A stretch of DNA of 7,118 bases from JBBRHF01 sp038223055 (GTDB lineage: Bacteria > Actinomycetota > Actinomycetes > JACCUZ01). The translations under genes and the position numbers were made by a program. Shown piece by piece: positions 1-5,573 of the stretch (the stretch's first letter is position 1; every line of letters starts with the position of its first letter). Location: assembly GCA_038223055.1 (NCBI GenBank), contig JBBRHF010000201.1, positions 1 to 7,118 of the forward strand. Direction: 5' to 3'. The notes under the pieces are model-generated. The model saw nothing but the letters and a program-made list of their open reading frames with translations. It did not search any database and had not been told where the DNA came from.

Positions 1-53
1 TGTGAGTGAAAGTGCACAATAGGTAAATTGACGCGAAGAAATAGCCGCCCCCG
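1..53 (+). promoter_or_regulatory. Upstream region of the DUF3151 gene with candidate -10
   Basis: This 53-base stretch is clearly richer in A and T than the rest of the window, which fits a promoter. TAAATT at 24-29 matches the TAnnnT pattern of actinobacterial -10 elements and would start transcription near 36. No good -35 is visible at the right distance. TTGACG at 28-33 resembles a -35 but has no -10 about 17 bases downstream. An alternative is TAGCCG at 42-47, six bases before the GTG, which would give a leaderless message but lacks the final T. A promoter for a divergent gene to the left cannot be excluded. The assignment is inference only. Confidence 0.3.
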
Positions 54-470
54 GTGCGCCCGAACCTGATGGGTGAGCCCGCTCCCACCCTGCTGCCGGA
101 CGACCCGGCTCCGCGGGAGGGGCTGGCGGCGGGCGAGGACCCGGTGAGGGTGGCCGCGGCGCACCCGACGTCGTCCCTGGCGTGGGCGATTCTCGCCGAG
201 CAGGCGCTGGCCGCCGGCCGGCCGGTGGAGGCGTACGCCTATGCCCGTGTCGGCTACCACCGCGGTCTGGACACGCTGCGCCGCGCCGGCTGGAAGGGCC
301 ACGGCCCGGTTCCGTGGGAACACGGCCCCAACCGCGGTTTCCTGCGCGCCCTCCACGCACTCGGGGCTGCGGCCGCCGCGATCGGCGAGGACGACGAGGC
401 GCAGCGCTGCCAGACGTTCTTGCTGGACAGCAGTCCCGCTGCGGCTGACGCGCTGACGCGCGATGACTGA
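54..470 (+). CDS. DUF3151 family protein
   Basis: This gene encodes 138 residues of a small soluble protein that I recognise as the DUF3151 family, a group of unknown function known from Actinobacteria. Hallmarks are the N-terminal PTLLPDDP segment (about residues 11-18), HPTSSLAWAILAEQAL (about 37-52), YAYARVGYHRGLDTLRRAGWKG (about 61-82) and the VPWEHGPNRGFLRAL stretch. Paired helices such as AILAEQALAAGRPVEAYAYARVGYHRG look like tetratricopeptide repeats, which suggests protein-protein contact. The GTG at 54 is the earliest possible start because an in-frame TAG lies at 42-44. An ATG at 69 is possible but would cut into the usual N terminus. There is no strong Shine-Dalgarno site. The stop overlaps the next gene by 8 bases, so the two are probably co-translated. 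I recall DUF3151 genes near fba and purA in actinobacteria, which fits here. No biochemical role can be given. Confidence 0.88.
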   Translation: MRPNLMGEPAPTLLPDDPAPREGLAAGEDPVRVAAAHPTSSLAWAILAEQALAAGRPVEAYAYARVGYHRGLDTLRRAGWKGHGPVPWEHGPNRGFLRALHALGAAAAAIGEDDEAQRCQTFLLDSSPAAADALTRDD

Positions 471-1629
471 CGAGGGTTCGGGGACTGTCGAGCTGCGCCG
501 GCGGCTCGAGGTGGTGATCGGTACGCCGTTCACCGAGGGAAACCTGTTGACGGTGCTGCGCAACGGCGACCAGATCTTTCCCTCGATGCTCGAGTCGATC
601 CGCTCTGCGCAGAGCACGGTCGACCTGATGACCTTCGTCTACTGGCAGGGTGACATTGCCCACGAGTTCGCCGAGGCGATGGCCGAGCGGGCCCGCGCCG
701 GCGTACGGGTTCGGCTGCTGATCGACGCCCTGGGTGGTCGGCTGATCGAGAAGGACCTCGTGGGCTCGATGGACGCTTCGGGCGTGCAGGTCGAGTGGTT
801 CCGCAAGCCTCTGCTCAAGTCCCCGTTCAAGTCCAACCACCGGCTGCATCGCAAGATCTGCGTGGTCGACGGCCGCACCGGGTTCACCGGTGGGGTCGGC
901 ATCGCGGCGGAGTGGTGCGGGGACGCGCGCGACGAGAGCGAGTGGCGCGACACGCACCTGCGCGTGGAGGGTCCCGCCGTCGACGGACTGCAGTCGGCGT
1001 TCATCCAGAGCTGGGCCGAAACCGGCCGGCAGCTGTACGGCGAGCGCGACCAGTTCCCGATCCAGCCCCAGGCCGGGGACGCGACCGTGCAGATCGTGCG
1101 CGGCTCGGCCAGCCTCGGCTGGGACGACATGCAGTCGGCCTTCCACGTGATGCTCGACTCGGCGCGCGAGCGGCTGCGGATCGCCACGGCGTACTTCGCC
1201 CCGGACCCGGATTTCCTCGACACCCTGTGCGCCGCCCCTGGGCGCGGAGTCGCGGTCGACCTGCTGCTGCCCGGACCGCACGCTGACAAGAGGGTCTGCC
1301 AGCTCGCCAGCGAGGCGACGTACGCCCGGCTGGTCGACTGCGGCGTCACCGTGTGGACCTTCCGGCCCTCGATGATGCACGCGAAGGTGATGACGGTCGA
1401 CGGCCACGCCGCGGTCGTGGGGTCCTCGAACTTCAACCGGCGCTCGCTCGACCACGACGAGGAGGTCGTCCTGATCGCGCTGGATTCCGCCCTCGTGAGC
1501 ACCCTCGACGCCCACCTCGACGACGACTTCTCCCGCAGCGAGGAGATCGACCTGACCCGCTGGGAGAACCGGTCCCGCGGCCAGCGGGTGCTCGAGACCG
1601 CGACCATGCCGATCCGCCGCTGGTTGTGA
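463..1629 (+). CDS. Soluble ClsB-like phospholipase D family protein, probable cardiolipin synthase
   Basis: The gene encodes 388 residues with two phospholipase D HKD motifs. The first is HRKICVVD (H129, K131, D136), followed by FTGG at 141-144. The second is HAKVMTVD (H306, K308, D313), followed by GSSNFNRRSLDHDEE at about 320-334. Two HKD motifs in one chain form a single active site working through a phosphohistidine intermediate. In cardiolipin synthases the enzyme transfers a phosphatidyl group between phospholipids. The classical ClsA-type pair of N-terminal membrane helices is absent. The N terminus is polar and leads directly into the catalytic domain, as in E. coli ClsB, so it is probably a peripheral protein on the cytoplasmic membrane face. 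Alternatives are another phosphatidyltransferase or a phospholipase D with a different acceptor. The ATG lies inside the end of the DUF3151 gene (ATGACTGA, 8-base overlap) with no Shine-Dalgarno site, which points to translational coupling. Confidence 0.88.
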   Translation: MTDEGSGTVELRRRLEVVIGTPFTEGNLLTVLRNGDQIFPSMLESIRSAQSTVDLMTFVYWQGDIAHEFAEAMAERARAGVRVRLLIDALGGRLIEKDLVGSMDASGVQVEWFRKPLLKSPFKSNHRLHRKICVVDGRTGFTGGVGIAAEWCGDARDESEWRDTHLRVEGPAVDGLQSAFIQSWAETGRQLYGERDQFPIQPQAGDATVQIVRGSASLGWDDMQSAFHVMLDSARERLRIATAYFAPDPDFLDTLCAAPGRGVAVDLLLPGPHADKRVCQLASEATYARLVDCGVTVWTFRPSMMHAKVMTVDGHAAVVGSSNFNRRSLDHDEEVVLIALDSALVSTLDAHLDDDFSRSEEIDLTRWENRSRGQRVLETATMPIRRWL

Positions 1630-1673
1630 CGCCGGCTGCGGTGGCGGTCCAGACCCGTCCCGGATCCGTCAAG

Positions 1674-1679
1674 TAGCCT
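1674..1679 (+). promoter_or_regulatory. Candidate -10 element for purA
   Basis: TAGCCT fits the TAnnnT form common in actinobacterial -10 boxes. It lies in the 106-base gap between the phospholipase D gene and purA, and would start transcription near 1686. That gives a 5' leader of about 50-60 bases containing the hairpin described below. No recognisable -35 sits 16-19 bases upstream. purA could also be read from the upstream DUF3151 promoter. Confidence 0.3.
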
Positions 1680-1692
1680 GCGTCTCGCCCTC

Positions 1693-1719
1693 GGGGCCCG
1701 TGAGTCCCGCGGGCGCCCC
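1693..1719 (+). promoter_or_regulatory. GC-rich hairpin in the purA leader
   Basis: GGGG at 1693-1696 pairs with CCCC at 1716-1719, and CCC at 1697-1699 pairs with GGG at 1711-1713. The stem has about seven or eight G-C pairs with a two-base bulge and a loop of about ten bases. It stands nine bases before the GGAGAAAGG ribosome binding region of purA. It has no U tract, so it does not look like a finished intrinsic terminator. It could affect mRNA stability or access to the start, or be a chance product of the high GC content. Confidence 0.35.
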
Positions 1720-1727
1720 CATCGCGC

Positions 1728-1739
1728 GGAGAAAGGTGA
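1728..1739 (+). promoter_or_regulatory. Ribosome binding site of purA (decides the start)
   Basis: The sequence GGAGAAAGGTGA is complementary in overlapping registers to the 3' end of 16S rRNA (AGAAAGG and AGGTGA both match). GGAG at 1728-1731 is only four bases from the GTG at 1736, which is close. The stronger registers overlap the GTG itself and would place a start five to eight bases downstream, that is at the ATT at 1745. The site is clear, but it leaves the exact start open. Confidence 0.6.
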
Positions 1740-3028
1740 CCCACATTCCCGCCATCGTGCTCCTCGGCGCCCAGTGGGGCGACGAAGGCAAGGGCAAGGC
1801 CACCGACCTGCTCGGATCCTCGGTCGACTACGTCGTGAAGTACAACGGCGGCAACAACGCCGGGCACACGATCGTGGTGGGCACGGAGAAGTACGCCTTG
1901 CACCTGCTGCCGTCGGGCATCCTCACCCCCGGCGTGACCCCGGTCATCGGCAACGGCGTGGTCATCGACCTGTCGGTGCTGTTCCACGAGATCGACGACC
2001 TCGACGCGCGCGGCGTCGACACGACGCGGCTGCTGGTGAGTGCCAACGCGCACCTCATTGCGAGCTACCACATCGCCATCGACAAGGTCACCGAACGGTT
2101 CCTCGGCAAGGCGTCGCTGGGTACGACCGGGCGCGGCATCGGACCGGCCTACGCCGACAAGATGTTCCGGGTCGGCGTGCGGGTGCAGGACCTGCTGGAC
2201 GAGAAGATCCTGACCCAGAAGGTCGAGGGCGCGCTGGACCAGAAGAACCACATGCTGGTCAAGGTCTACAACCGCCGCGCCATCCCGGTCGAGGAGGTCG
2301 TCGAGGAGTTCATGTCCTATGCCGAGCGGTTGCGTCCCTACGTCGTGGACTCCGCTCTCGTGCTCACCCAGGCGCTGGACGCGGGCAAGACGGTGCTGCT
2401 CGAGGGCGGCCAGGCCACCCAGCTCGACGTCGATCACGGCACCTATCCGTTCGTGACCTCGAGCAACCCCACCGCCGGGGGGGCCTGCACCGGCTCGGGG
2501 ATCCCGCCGACCCGCATCGACCGGGTCGTCGCGGTGGTCAAGGCCTACACCACGCGGGTCGGGACCGGGCCGTTCCCGACCGAGCTGCACGACGCCGCCG
2601 GCGAGCGGCTGCGCACCGACGGCGTGGAATTCGGTACGACGACGGGCCGCCCCCGCCGCTGCGGGTGGTACGACGCGGTCGTCGCGCGATTTGCGGCCCG
2701 GGTCAACGGGGTCACCGACTTCGTGCTGACCAAGCTCGACGTGCTCACCGGCTGGGAGCAGGTGCCGGTGTGCGTGGCCTACGACGTCGCCGGCGCCCGG
2801 CTCGACGAGATGCCGATGACCCAGACCGAGTTCCACCACGCCGTCCCCGTCAACGAGTCGCTACCGGGGTGGGACGAGGACATCACCGGTGCGCGCTCGC
2901 TCCGCGACCTGCCGGCGAACGCGCGGGCCTACATCGAGGCGCTCGAGGAGATGTCCGGCGCGCCGATGTCGGCGATCGGGGTAGGCCCCGGCCGCGACCA
3001 GACGGTCGTGATCCGCCCGCTGACCTGA
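1736..3028 (+). CDS. purA: Adenylosuccinate synthetase
   Basis: This cytoplasmic enzyme joins IMP and aspartate using GTP to give adenylosuccinate, the first step from IMP to AMP. The product has 430 residues from the GTG at 1736, the usual family length. Visible signatures are the GTP-loop QWGDEGKGK (catalytic Asp at 16), GGNNAGHT with the catalytic His at 43, GTTGRGIGPAYADK (129-142), EGGQAT (223-228), the DHGTYPFVTSSNPTAGGA block (about 233-250), TTGRPRRCGW of the aspartate/IMP site (302-311), TKLDVL of the guanine site (332-337) and GVGPGRDQT near the C terminus. All key residues are present. A GTG at 1700 also opens the frame, but it adds a 12-residue tail unlike the family and has no ribosome binding site. 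The family usually begins M-P-A-I-V, which here corresponds to an ATT at 1745, so the real start is 1736 or 1745. The gene ends within tandem TGACC repeats and faces the DM13 gene. Confidence 0.98.
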   Translation: MTHIPAIVLLGAQWGDEGKGKATDLLGSSVDYVVKYNGGNNAGHTIVVGTEKYALHLLPSGILTPGVTPVIGNGVVIDLSVLFHEIDDLDARGVDTTRLLVSANAHLIASYHIAIDKVTERFLGKASLGTTGRGIGPAYADKMFRVGVRVQDLLDEKILTQKVEGALDQKNHMLVKVYNRRAIPVEEVVEEFMSYAERLRPYVVDSALVLTQALDAGKTVLLEGGQATQLDVDHGTYPFVTSSNPTAGGACTGSGIPPTRIDRVVAVVKAYTTRVGTGPFPTELHDAAGERLRTDGVEFGTTTGRPRRCGWYDAVVARFAARVNGVTDFVLTKLDVLTGWEQVPVCVAYDVAGARLDEMPMTQTEFHHAVPVNESLPGWDEDITGARSLRDLPANARAYIEALEEMSGAPMSAIGVGPGRDQTVVIRPLT

Positions 3029-3045
3029 CCTGACCTGACCTGACC
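3021..3045. repeat. Five tandem TGACC copies at the purA / DM13 junction
   Basis: Five perfect TGACC pentamers run from the last codons of purA to four bases before the stop of the facing gene. The purA stop is the TGA of the second copy, so any number of copies from two upwards gives the same C terminus (Leu-Thr). The minus-strand gene stops before the array. Copy number can therefore change without altering either protein. Slippage during replication is the likely origin. Confidence 0.95.
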
Positions 3046-3053
3046 TGGTCAGG
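3039..3053. terminator. Possible short bidirectional hairpin between convergent genes
   Basis: CCTGACC, one T, then GGTCAGG form a perfect 15-base palindrome. As RNA it would give a five- or six-pair stem with a three- to five-base loop, on either strand. It is in the right place to end both purA and the DM13 gene transcripts, but there is no U tract and the stem is short. A competing hairpin, CTGG (3045-3048) with CCAG (3054-3057), is also possible. A weak or Rho-assisted terminator is the most that can be claimed. Confidence 0.35.
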
Positions 3054-3771
3054 CCAGTGACGCACTGCCGAACGCGACGCTGAACGATCGGCACCAGATC
3101 ACCACGCCGCCGGCCCGTACGCCGTCGGCCACGGCGTACTGCTGATCGCCCTTGTTTCCCTTGAGCCGGCCGACGTCGATGCCGCCGCGCACGCCCGAAC
3201 CGCCCGCGGGCACGACGTAGACTCGCAGGTCCGGTCCCGGTTCGGTCGCGAAGCCGGTCAGGGTGAGGACCCGGCGGCCGTCGGCCCGCTGCACGACACG
3301 CGCCGTGCCGGTCGTTTCGTGCGCTCCCGCTCGGAACCGGCCGCTCGCCACCGTCACCGGTCCGATGGCCGGCGCCGCGGCGGGTGCGGAGGCGCCCGGC
3401 GCCGGCTGCCGCGTCGCCGGCGGCGCCACGACGACGTCCTCGGCCACAACCTTGTCGACGCTGCTGGAGTAGAGCAGGAAGCCACCGATCCCAGCCGCGC
3501 TGACGACGAACGTCGCAAGAACCGGAAGCGCCAGCGACCGCCACCGCAGTGCCACGAGCACCGCGAGCAGACCCGTCACGGCGAACCAGACCGTGGTGAG
3601 CAGCATCGCGATGCGGGTGTTGTCGGTGACCAGCGCACCGGTGACCCACACCCCCACGGCCACGACGGCAAGCACCAGCGGGACCGACAGCAGCCGCACC
3701 CAGCGGGCTGGTCGACGGGCGGCTGGGGAGGTTGCGCGCGGCTCGGCGACGGCGCGGGTGAACGGGGCCAC
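3049..3771 (-). CDS. Three-helix membrane protein with C-terminal DM13 domain
   Basis: The product has 240 residues. A basic N terminus (RRPARW) is followed by three hydrophobic helices at about 26-48, 54-75 and 80-101, an Ala/Pro-rich linker (about 115-137) and a DM13 domain to the end (about 138-240). DM13 signs are GRFRAGAHETTG, VLTLTGFATEPGPDLRVYV, GRLKGNKGDQQYAV and VVIWCRSFSVAFGSASL, with the conserved Trp-Cys at 226-227. DM13 domains have been proposed, from sequence comparison, to be redox or electron-transfer modules acting through this cysteine, and they occur on secreted or membrane proteins. Three helices after a positive N terminus probably place the domain outside the membrane. 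The GTG start has a good AAAGGA site (3785-3780) eight bases upstream. Its partner is unknown. The gene is monocistronic, convergent with purA and divergent from the lipase. Confidence 0.85.
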   Translation of the reverse strand: MAPFTRAVAEPRATSPAARRPARWVRLLSVPLVLAVVAVGVWVTGALVTDNTRIAMLLTTVWFAVTGLLAVLVALRWRSLALPVLATFVVSAAGIGGFLLYSSSVDKVVAEDVVVAPPATRQPAPGASAPAAAPAIGPVTVASGRFRAGAHETTGTARVVQRADGRRVLTLTGFATEPGPDLRVYVVPAGGSGVRGGIDVGRLKGNKGDQQYAVADGVRAGGVVIWCRSFSVAFGSASLA

Positions 3772-3779
3772 GGTGAGGT

Positions 3780-3785
3780 TCCTTT
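3780..3785 (-). promoter_or_regulatory. Ribosome binding site of the DM13 gene
   Basis: AAAGGA reads on the minus strand eight bases before the GTG at 3771. It is one of the few well-placed Shine-Dalgarno sites in the window and fixes the start of this gene. Confidence 0.7.
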
Positions 3786-3857
3786 CGGATGAGGTTCGGC
3801 TAGCCAGGGTCTAACCACGAGTGTCGCGGCACCTGCCTTGTCTCGCCAGGCCCCGGC

Positions 3858-3877
3858 CGGTTACGGAATCCTTACCG
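3858..3877. promoter_or_regulatory. Imperfect palindrome in the divergent spacer (possible operator)
   Basis: CGGTTACGGA and ATCCTTACCG form an inverted repeat. Outer arms CGGT/ACCG match perfectly, and two further inner positions also pair. It lies between the divergent DM13 and lipase genes, where the -35 region of the candidate lipase promoter would be. The size and form suit a dimeric repressor or activator site, but no regulator gene is nearby and chance is possible. Confidence 0.3.
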
Positions 3878-3898
3878 TCGCATCGGCGCCGGTGCAGG

Positions 3899-3904
3899 TA
3901 GCGT
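3899..3904 (+). promoter_or_regulatory. Candidate leaderless-type -10 element before the lipase
   Basis: TAGCGT fits the TAnnnT -10 pattern. Seven bases separate it from a GTG at 3912, the spacing typical of actinobacterial leaderless messages, in which transcription starts on the first base of the start codon. No -35 hexamer is recognisable, which is common for such promoters. Confidence 0.4.
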
Positions 3905-3911
3905 CGACCCG

Positions 3912-3944
3912 GTGAGCGAGCGCCTGCCGTCGACCGACCCGTGA
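3912..3944 (+). CDS. Possible 10-codon leader peptide overlapping the lipase start
   Basis: GTG at 3912 opens a short frame coding for VSERLPSTDP and ending in TGA at 3942-3944. This stop overlaps the lipase GTG at 3941 as GTGA, the same arrangement that joins genes elsewhere in this window. The lipase has no Shine-Dalgarno site of its own, so coupling to a translated leader would explain how it is initiated. The peptide has no Cys, His or Trp run suggestive of attenuation. The evidence is positional only, and a frame this short can arise by chance. Confidence 0.3.
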   Translation: MSERLPSTDP

Positions 3945-4753
3945 CGGCGCGACTGAGCCCACGGCGGCGGCTGCTCGTGCTCGGCGTGCTCGGCGTCCTC
4001 GCTGCGGGGGCCGTCGCCGGAGCGAACCTGCTGCGCCACGGCGACTCCGTCGCGGCCCTGGCCGAACCGGCAGGGGTAGCGCAGGACAAGCCCGGCCCGG
4101 TGTTGCTCGTGCCCGGCTACGGCGGTGGCCGCGGCGGCCTGGACCAGCTCGCCGCCCGGCTGCGCCAGACCGGTCGAACGGCCACCGTGCTCACCCTGCG
4201 CGGTGACGGCACCGGCGACCTGCGGGCCGAGGCGAGCGTGCTCGACGCCGCCGTCACCGCCGCCCTCACGGCGGGCGCACCCTCGGTCGACCTCGTGGGC
4301 TACTCGGCCGGCGGCGTGGTCGTGCGCCTGTGGGCGCGGGAGCACGACGCCGAGGCCAAGGCCCGCCGGGTGGTCACCCTGGGCGCACCCCACCACGGCG
4401 CCGATGTGGCCCAGCTCGCCGCGGCCCTCGCCGCGGGGGCGTGCCCGGCCGCCTGCCGCCAGCTGGTGCCGGGCAGCGCCCTGTTGGACCGGCTCAACCA
4501 GGGCGACGAGACCCCTCCCGGCCCCCTGTGGACCAGCATCTGGAGCGGCACCGACCAGATCGTCACCCCTCCGACGACCGCGCGGCTGGCCGGTGCCACC
4601 AACATCGCCGTACAGCAGGTGTGTCCGGGCGTTCAGGTCAGCCATGGCCAGCTGCCGACCGACCCGACGGTGACCGGCCTGGTGCTGCAGGCGCTGGCCG
4701 TCGCAGCACCGACCGCGCCGGACCGGGGGGACTGCGCCGCGCTCAGCTCGTGA
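3941..4753 (+). CDS. Secreted or membrane-anchored alpha/beta-hydrolase, lipase/esterase type
   Basis: The 270-residue product starts with a basic stretch (RLSPRRR) and one hydrophobic segment (about 11-31), either a signal peptide without an obvious AxA site or a membrane anchor. The rest is an alpha/beta-hydrolase of the bacterial lipase (EstA/LipA-like) kind: oxyanion strand VLLVPGYGG (54-62), nucleophile elbow GYSAGG (Ser122), GAPHHG (148-153), probable acid GTDQIV (Asp205) and probable catalytic His235 in SHGQL. Four cysteines (168, 172, 228, 265) could form two disulfides, which supports an extracytoplasmic location. The likely reaction is hydrolysis of an ester, possibly a lipid, but the substrate cannot be read from sequence. 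An in-frame TAG at 3899 and no earlier start codon fix the GTG at 3941. The gene overlaps the facing permease gene by 11 bases at its end. Confidence 0.85.
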   Translation: MTARLSPRRRLLVLGVLGVLAAGAVAGANLLRHGDSVAALAEPAGVAQDKPGPVLLVPGYGGGRGGLDQLAARLRQTGRTATVLTLRGDGTGDLRAEASVLDAAVTAALTAGAPSVDLVGYSAGGVVVRLWAREHDAEAKARRVVTLGAPHHGADVAQLAAALAAGACPAACRQLVPGSALLDRLNQGDETPPGPLWTSIWSGTDQIVTPPTTARLAGATNIAVQQVCPGVQVSHGQLPTDPTVTGLVLQALAVAAPTAPDRGDCAALSS

Positions 4754-5573
4754 CGTCCTTGGTCATGAAGTTGGCCCAGGTCATCGCGAGCAGCACCGCG
4801 ACGTAGACGCCTTGCACGAGGGTGCCGCGCTGGATGTCGCGCCACAGGATCGGTTCGCGGAAAAAGTCGACCCAGGCCAGCCAGTAGCGGGTAGGCAGGT
4901 AGGCCTTGACCGAGGACGCGGCGTCGAGGGTCACCAAAACCTGGCTCAGCACCAGAACGGCGAGCGCGCCCAGGGCCGCGCCCAGCGACGAGTCGGTGAC
5001 GGTGGACAGGAACAGCGCAACGGAGGCGACACCGAGCATCGACCAGCTGATGTAGAAGATCACGTAGGCGGTGCGCAGCAGGATCTGCTGGCCGGTCAGC
5101 GACGTGCCCGAGAGCGACGCGACGGCCGCGGTCGATGCGTTGACGTTGGCCGGGTCGGGCACGAACAGGCGCACCCCCACGACGTACGCCGTGAGAGCGA
5201 CCGCCGTCACCGCCGTGAGCAGGAACGCCAGCACCGCCGTCAGCTTGGCGACCAACAGCCGGGTGCGCCCGACCGGGCGGACCAGCAGGTAGCGCAACGT
5301 GCCCGCGCTGGACTCTCCGGCCACCGCGTCGCCGGCCACCACGGCCACCGCGACCGGCAGGAACAGCGGCAGCACGATCCCCAGTGCCGCCGCCGGGAAC
5401 AGCGCGCCGTTACCCAGCACCGCGGACAGGAACGCCGGCCCCTCGCCGGGGCGCGGCGCGATGTCGGTCAGCGCGACGAAGACCCCGACGATGACGGGCA
5501 GCAGGCACAGCAGGAAGATCGCGATCCAGGTCCGGGGCCGCCGCAGCACCTTGGCCAGCTCGACCCGGATCAT
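4743..5573 (-). CDS. ABC-2 type transporter permease
   Basis: This 276-residue integral membrane protein has about six helices (roughly 16-36, 58-80, 110-134, 165-190, 196-216, 253-270). The cytoplasmic segment GDAVAGESSAGTLRYLLVRPVGR (81-103) carries the E-x-x-x-GT-LR-LL-RP-R pattern typical of ABC-2 permeases, where the subunit contacts its ATPase. Such permeases work as dimers in exporters for drugs, peptides, lipids or polysaccharides. The ATG at 5573 overlaps the ATPase stop as ATGA. A longer open frame continues upstream to 5879, but that part is out-of-frame ATPase sequence, low in hydrophobic content and rich in Arg, Pro and Gly, so it is rejected. The substrate is unknown. The extracytoplasmic loop at about 135-165 is Asn/Ser/Thr-rich. 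Confidence 0.92.
   Translation of the reverse strand: MIRVELAKVLRRPRTWIAIFLLCLLPVIVGVFVALTDIAPRPGEGPAFLSAVLGNGALFPAAALGIVLPLFLPVAVAVVAGDAVAGESSAGTLRYLLVRPVGRTRLLVAKLTAVLAFLLTAVTAVALTAYVVGVRLFVPDPANVNASTAAVASLSGTSLTGQQILLRTAYVIFYISWSMLGVASVALFLSTVTDSSLGAALGALAVLVLSQVLVTLDAASSVKAYLPTRYWLAWVDFFREPILWRDIQRGTLVQGVYVAVLLAMTWANFMTKDVTS

Noticed and set aside
28..33. TTGACG as a -35 element for the DUF3151 gene
   Set aside because: The position about 17 bases downstream falls at the GTG start codon and has no -10-like sequence.
639..1607. Antisense frame of 322 codons opposite the phospholipase D gene
   Set aside because: Ser/Arg-rich mirror translation with no domain. The plus strand encodes intact HKD motifs in the same place.
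1700..1735. GTG at 1700 as the purA start
   Set aside because: It adds 12 residues absent from the family, has no ribosome binding site, and lies within the leader hairpin. The GGAGAAAGG site is downstream of it.
1433..2839. Long antisense frame (468 codons, minus strand) across purA and the phospholipase D end
   Set aside because: It lies opposite well-recognised coding sequence, is rich in Arg, Gly, His and Val without any known domain, and is the expected mirror frame in very GC-rich genes.
3021..3045. TGACC array as a CRISPR or iteron-type origin
   Set aside because: The units are only five bases, directly adjacent and without spacers. No replication or Cas gene is near. Replication slippage explains it.
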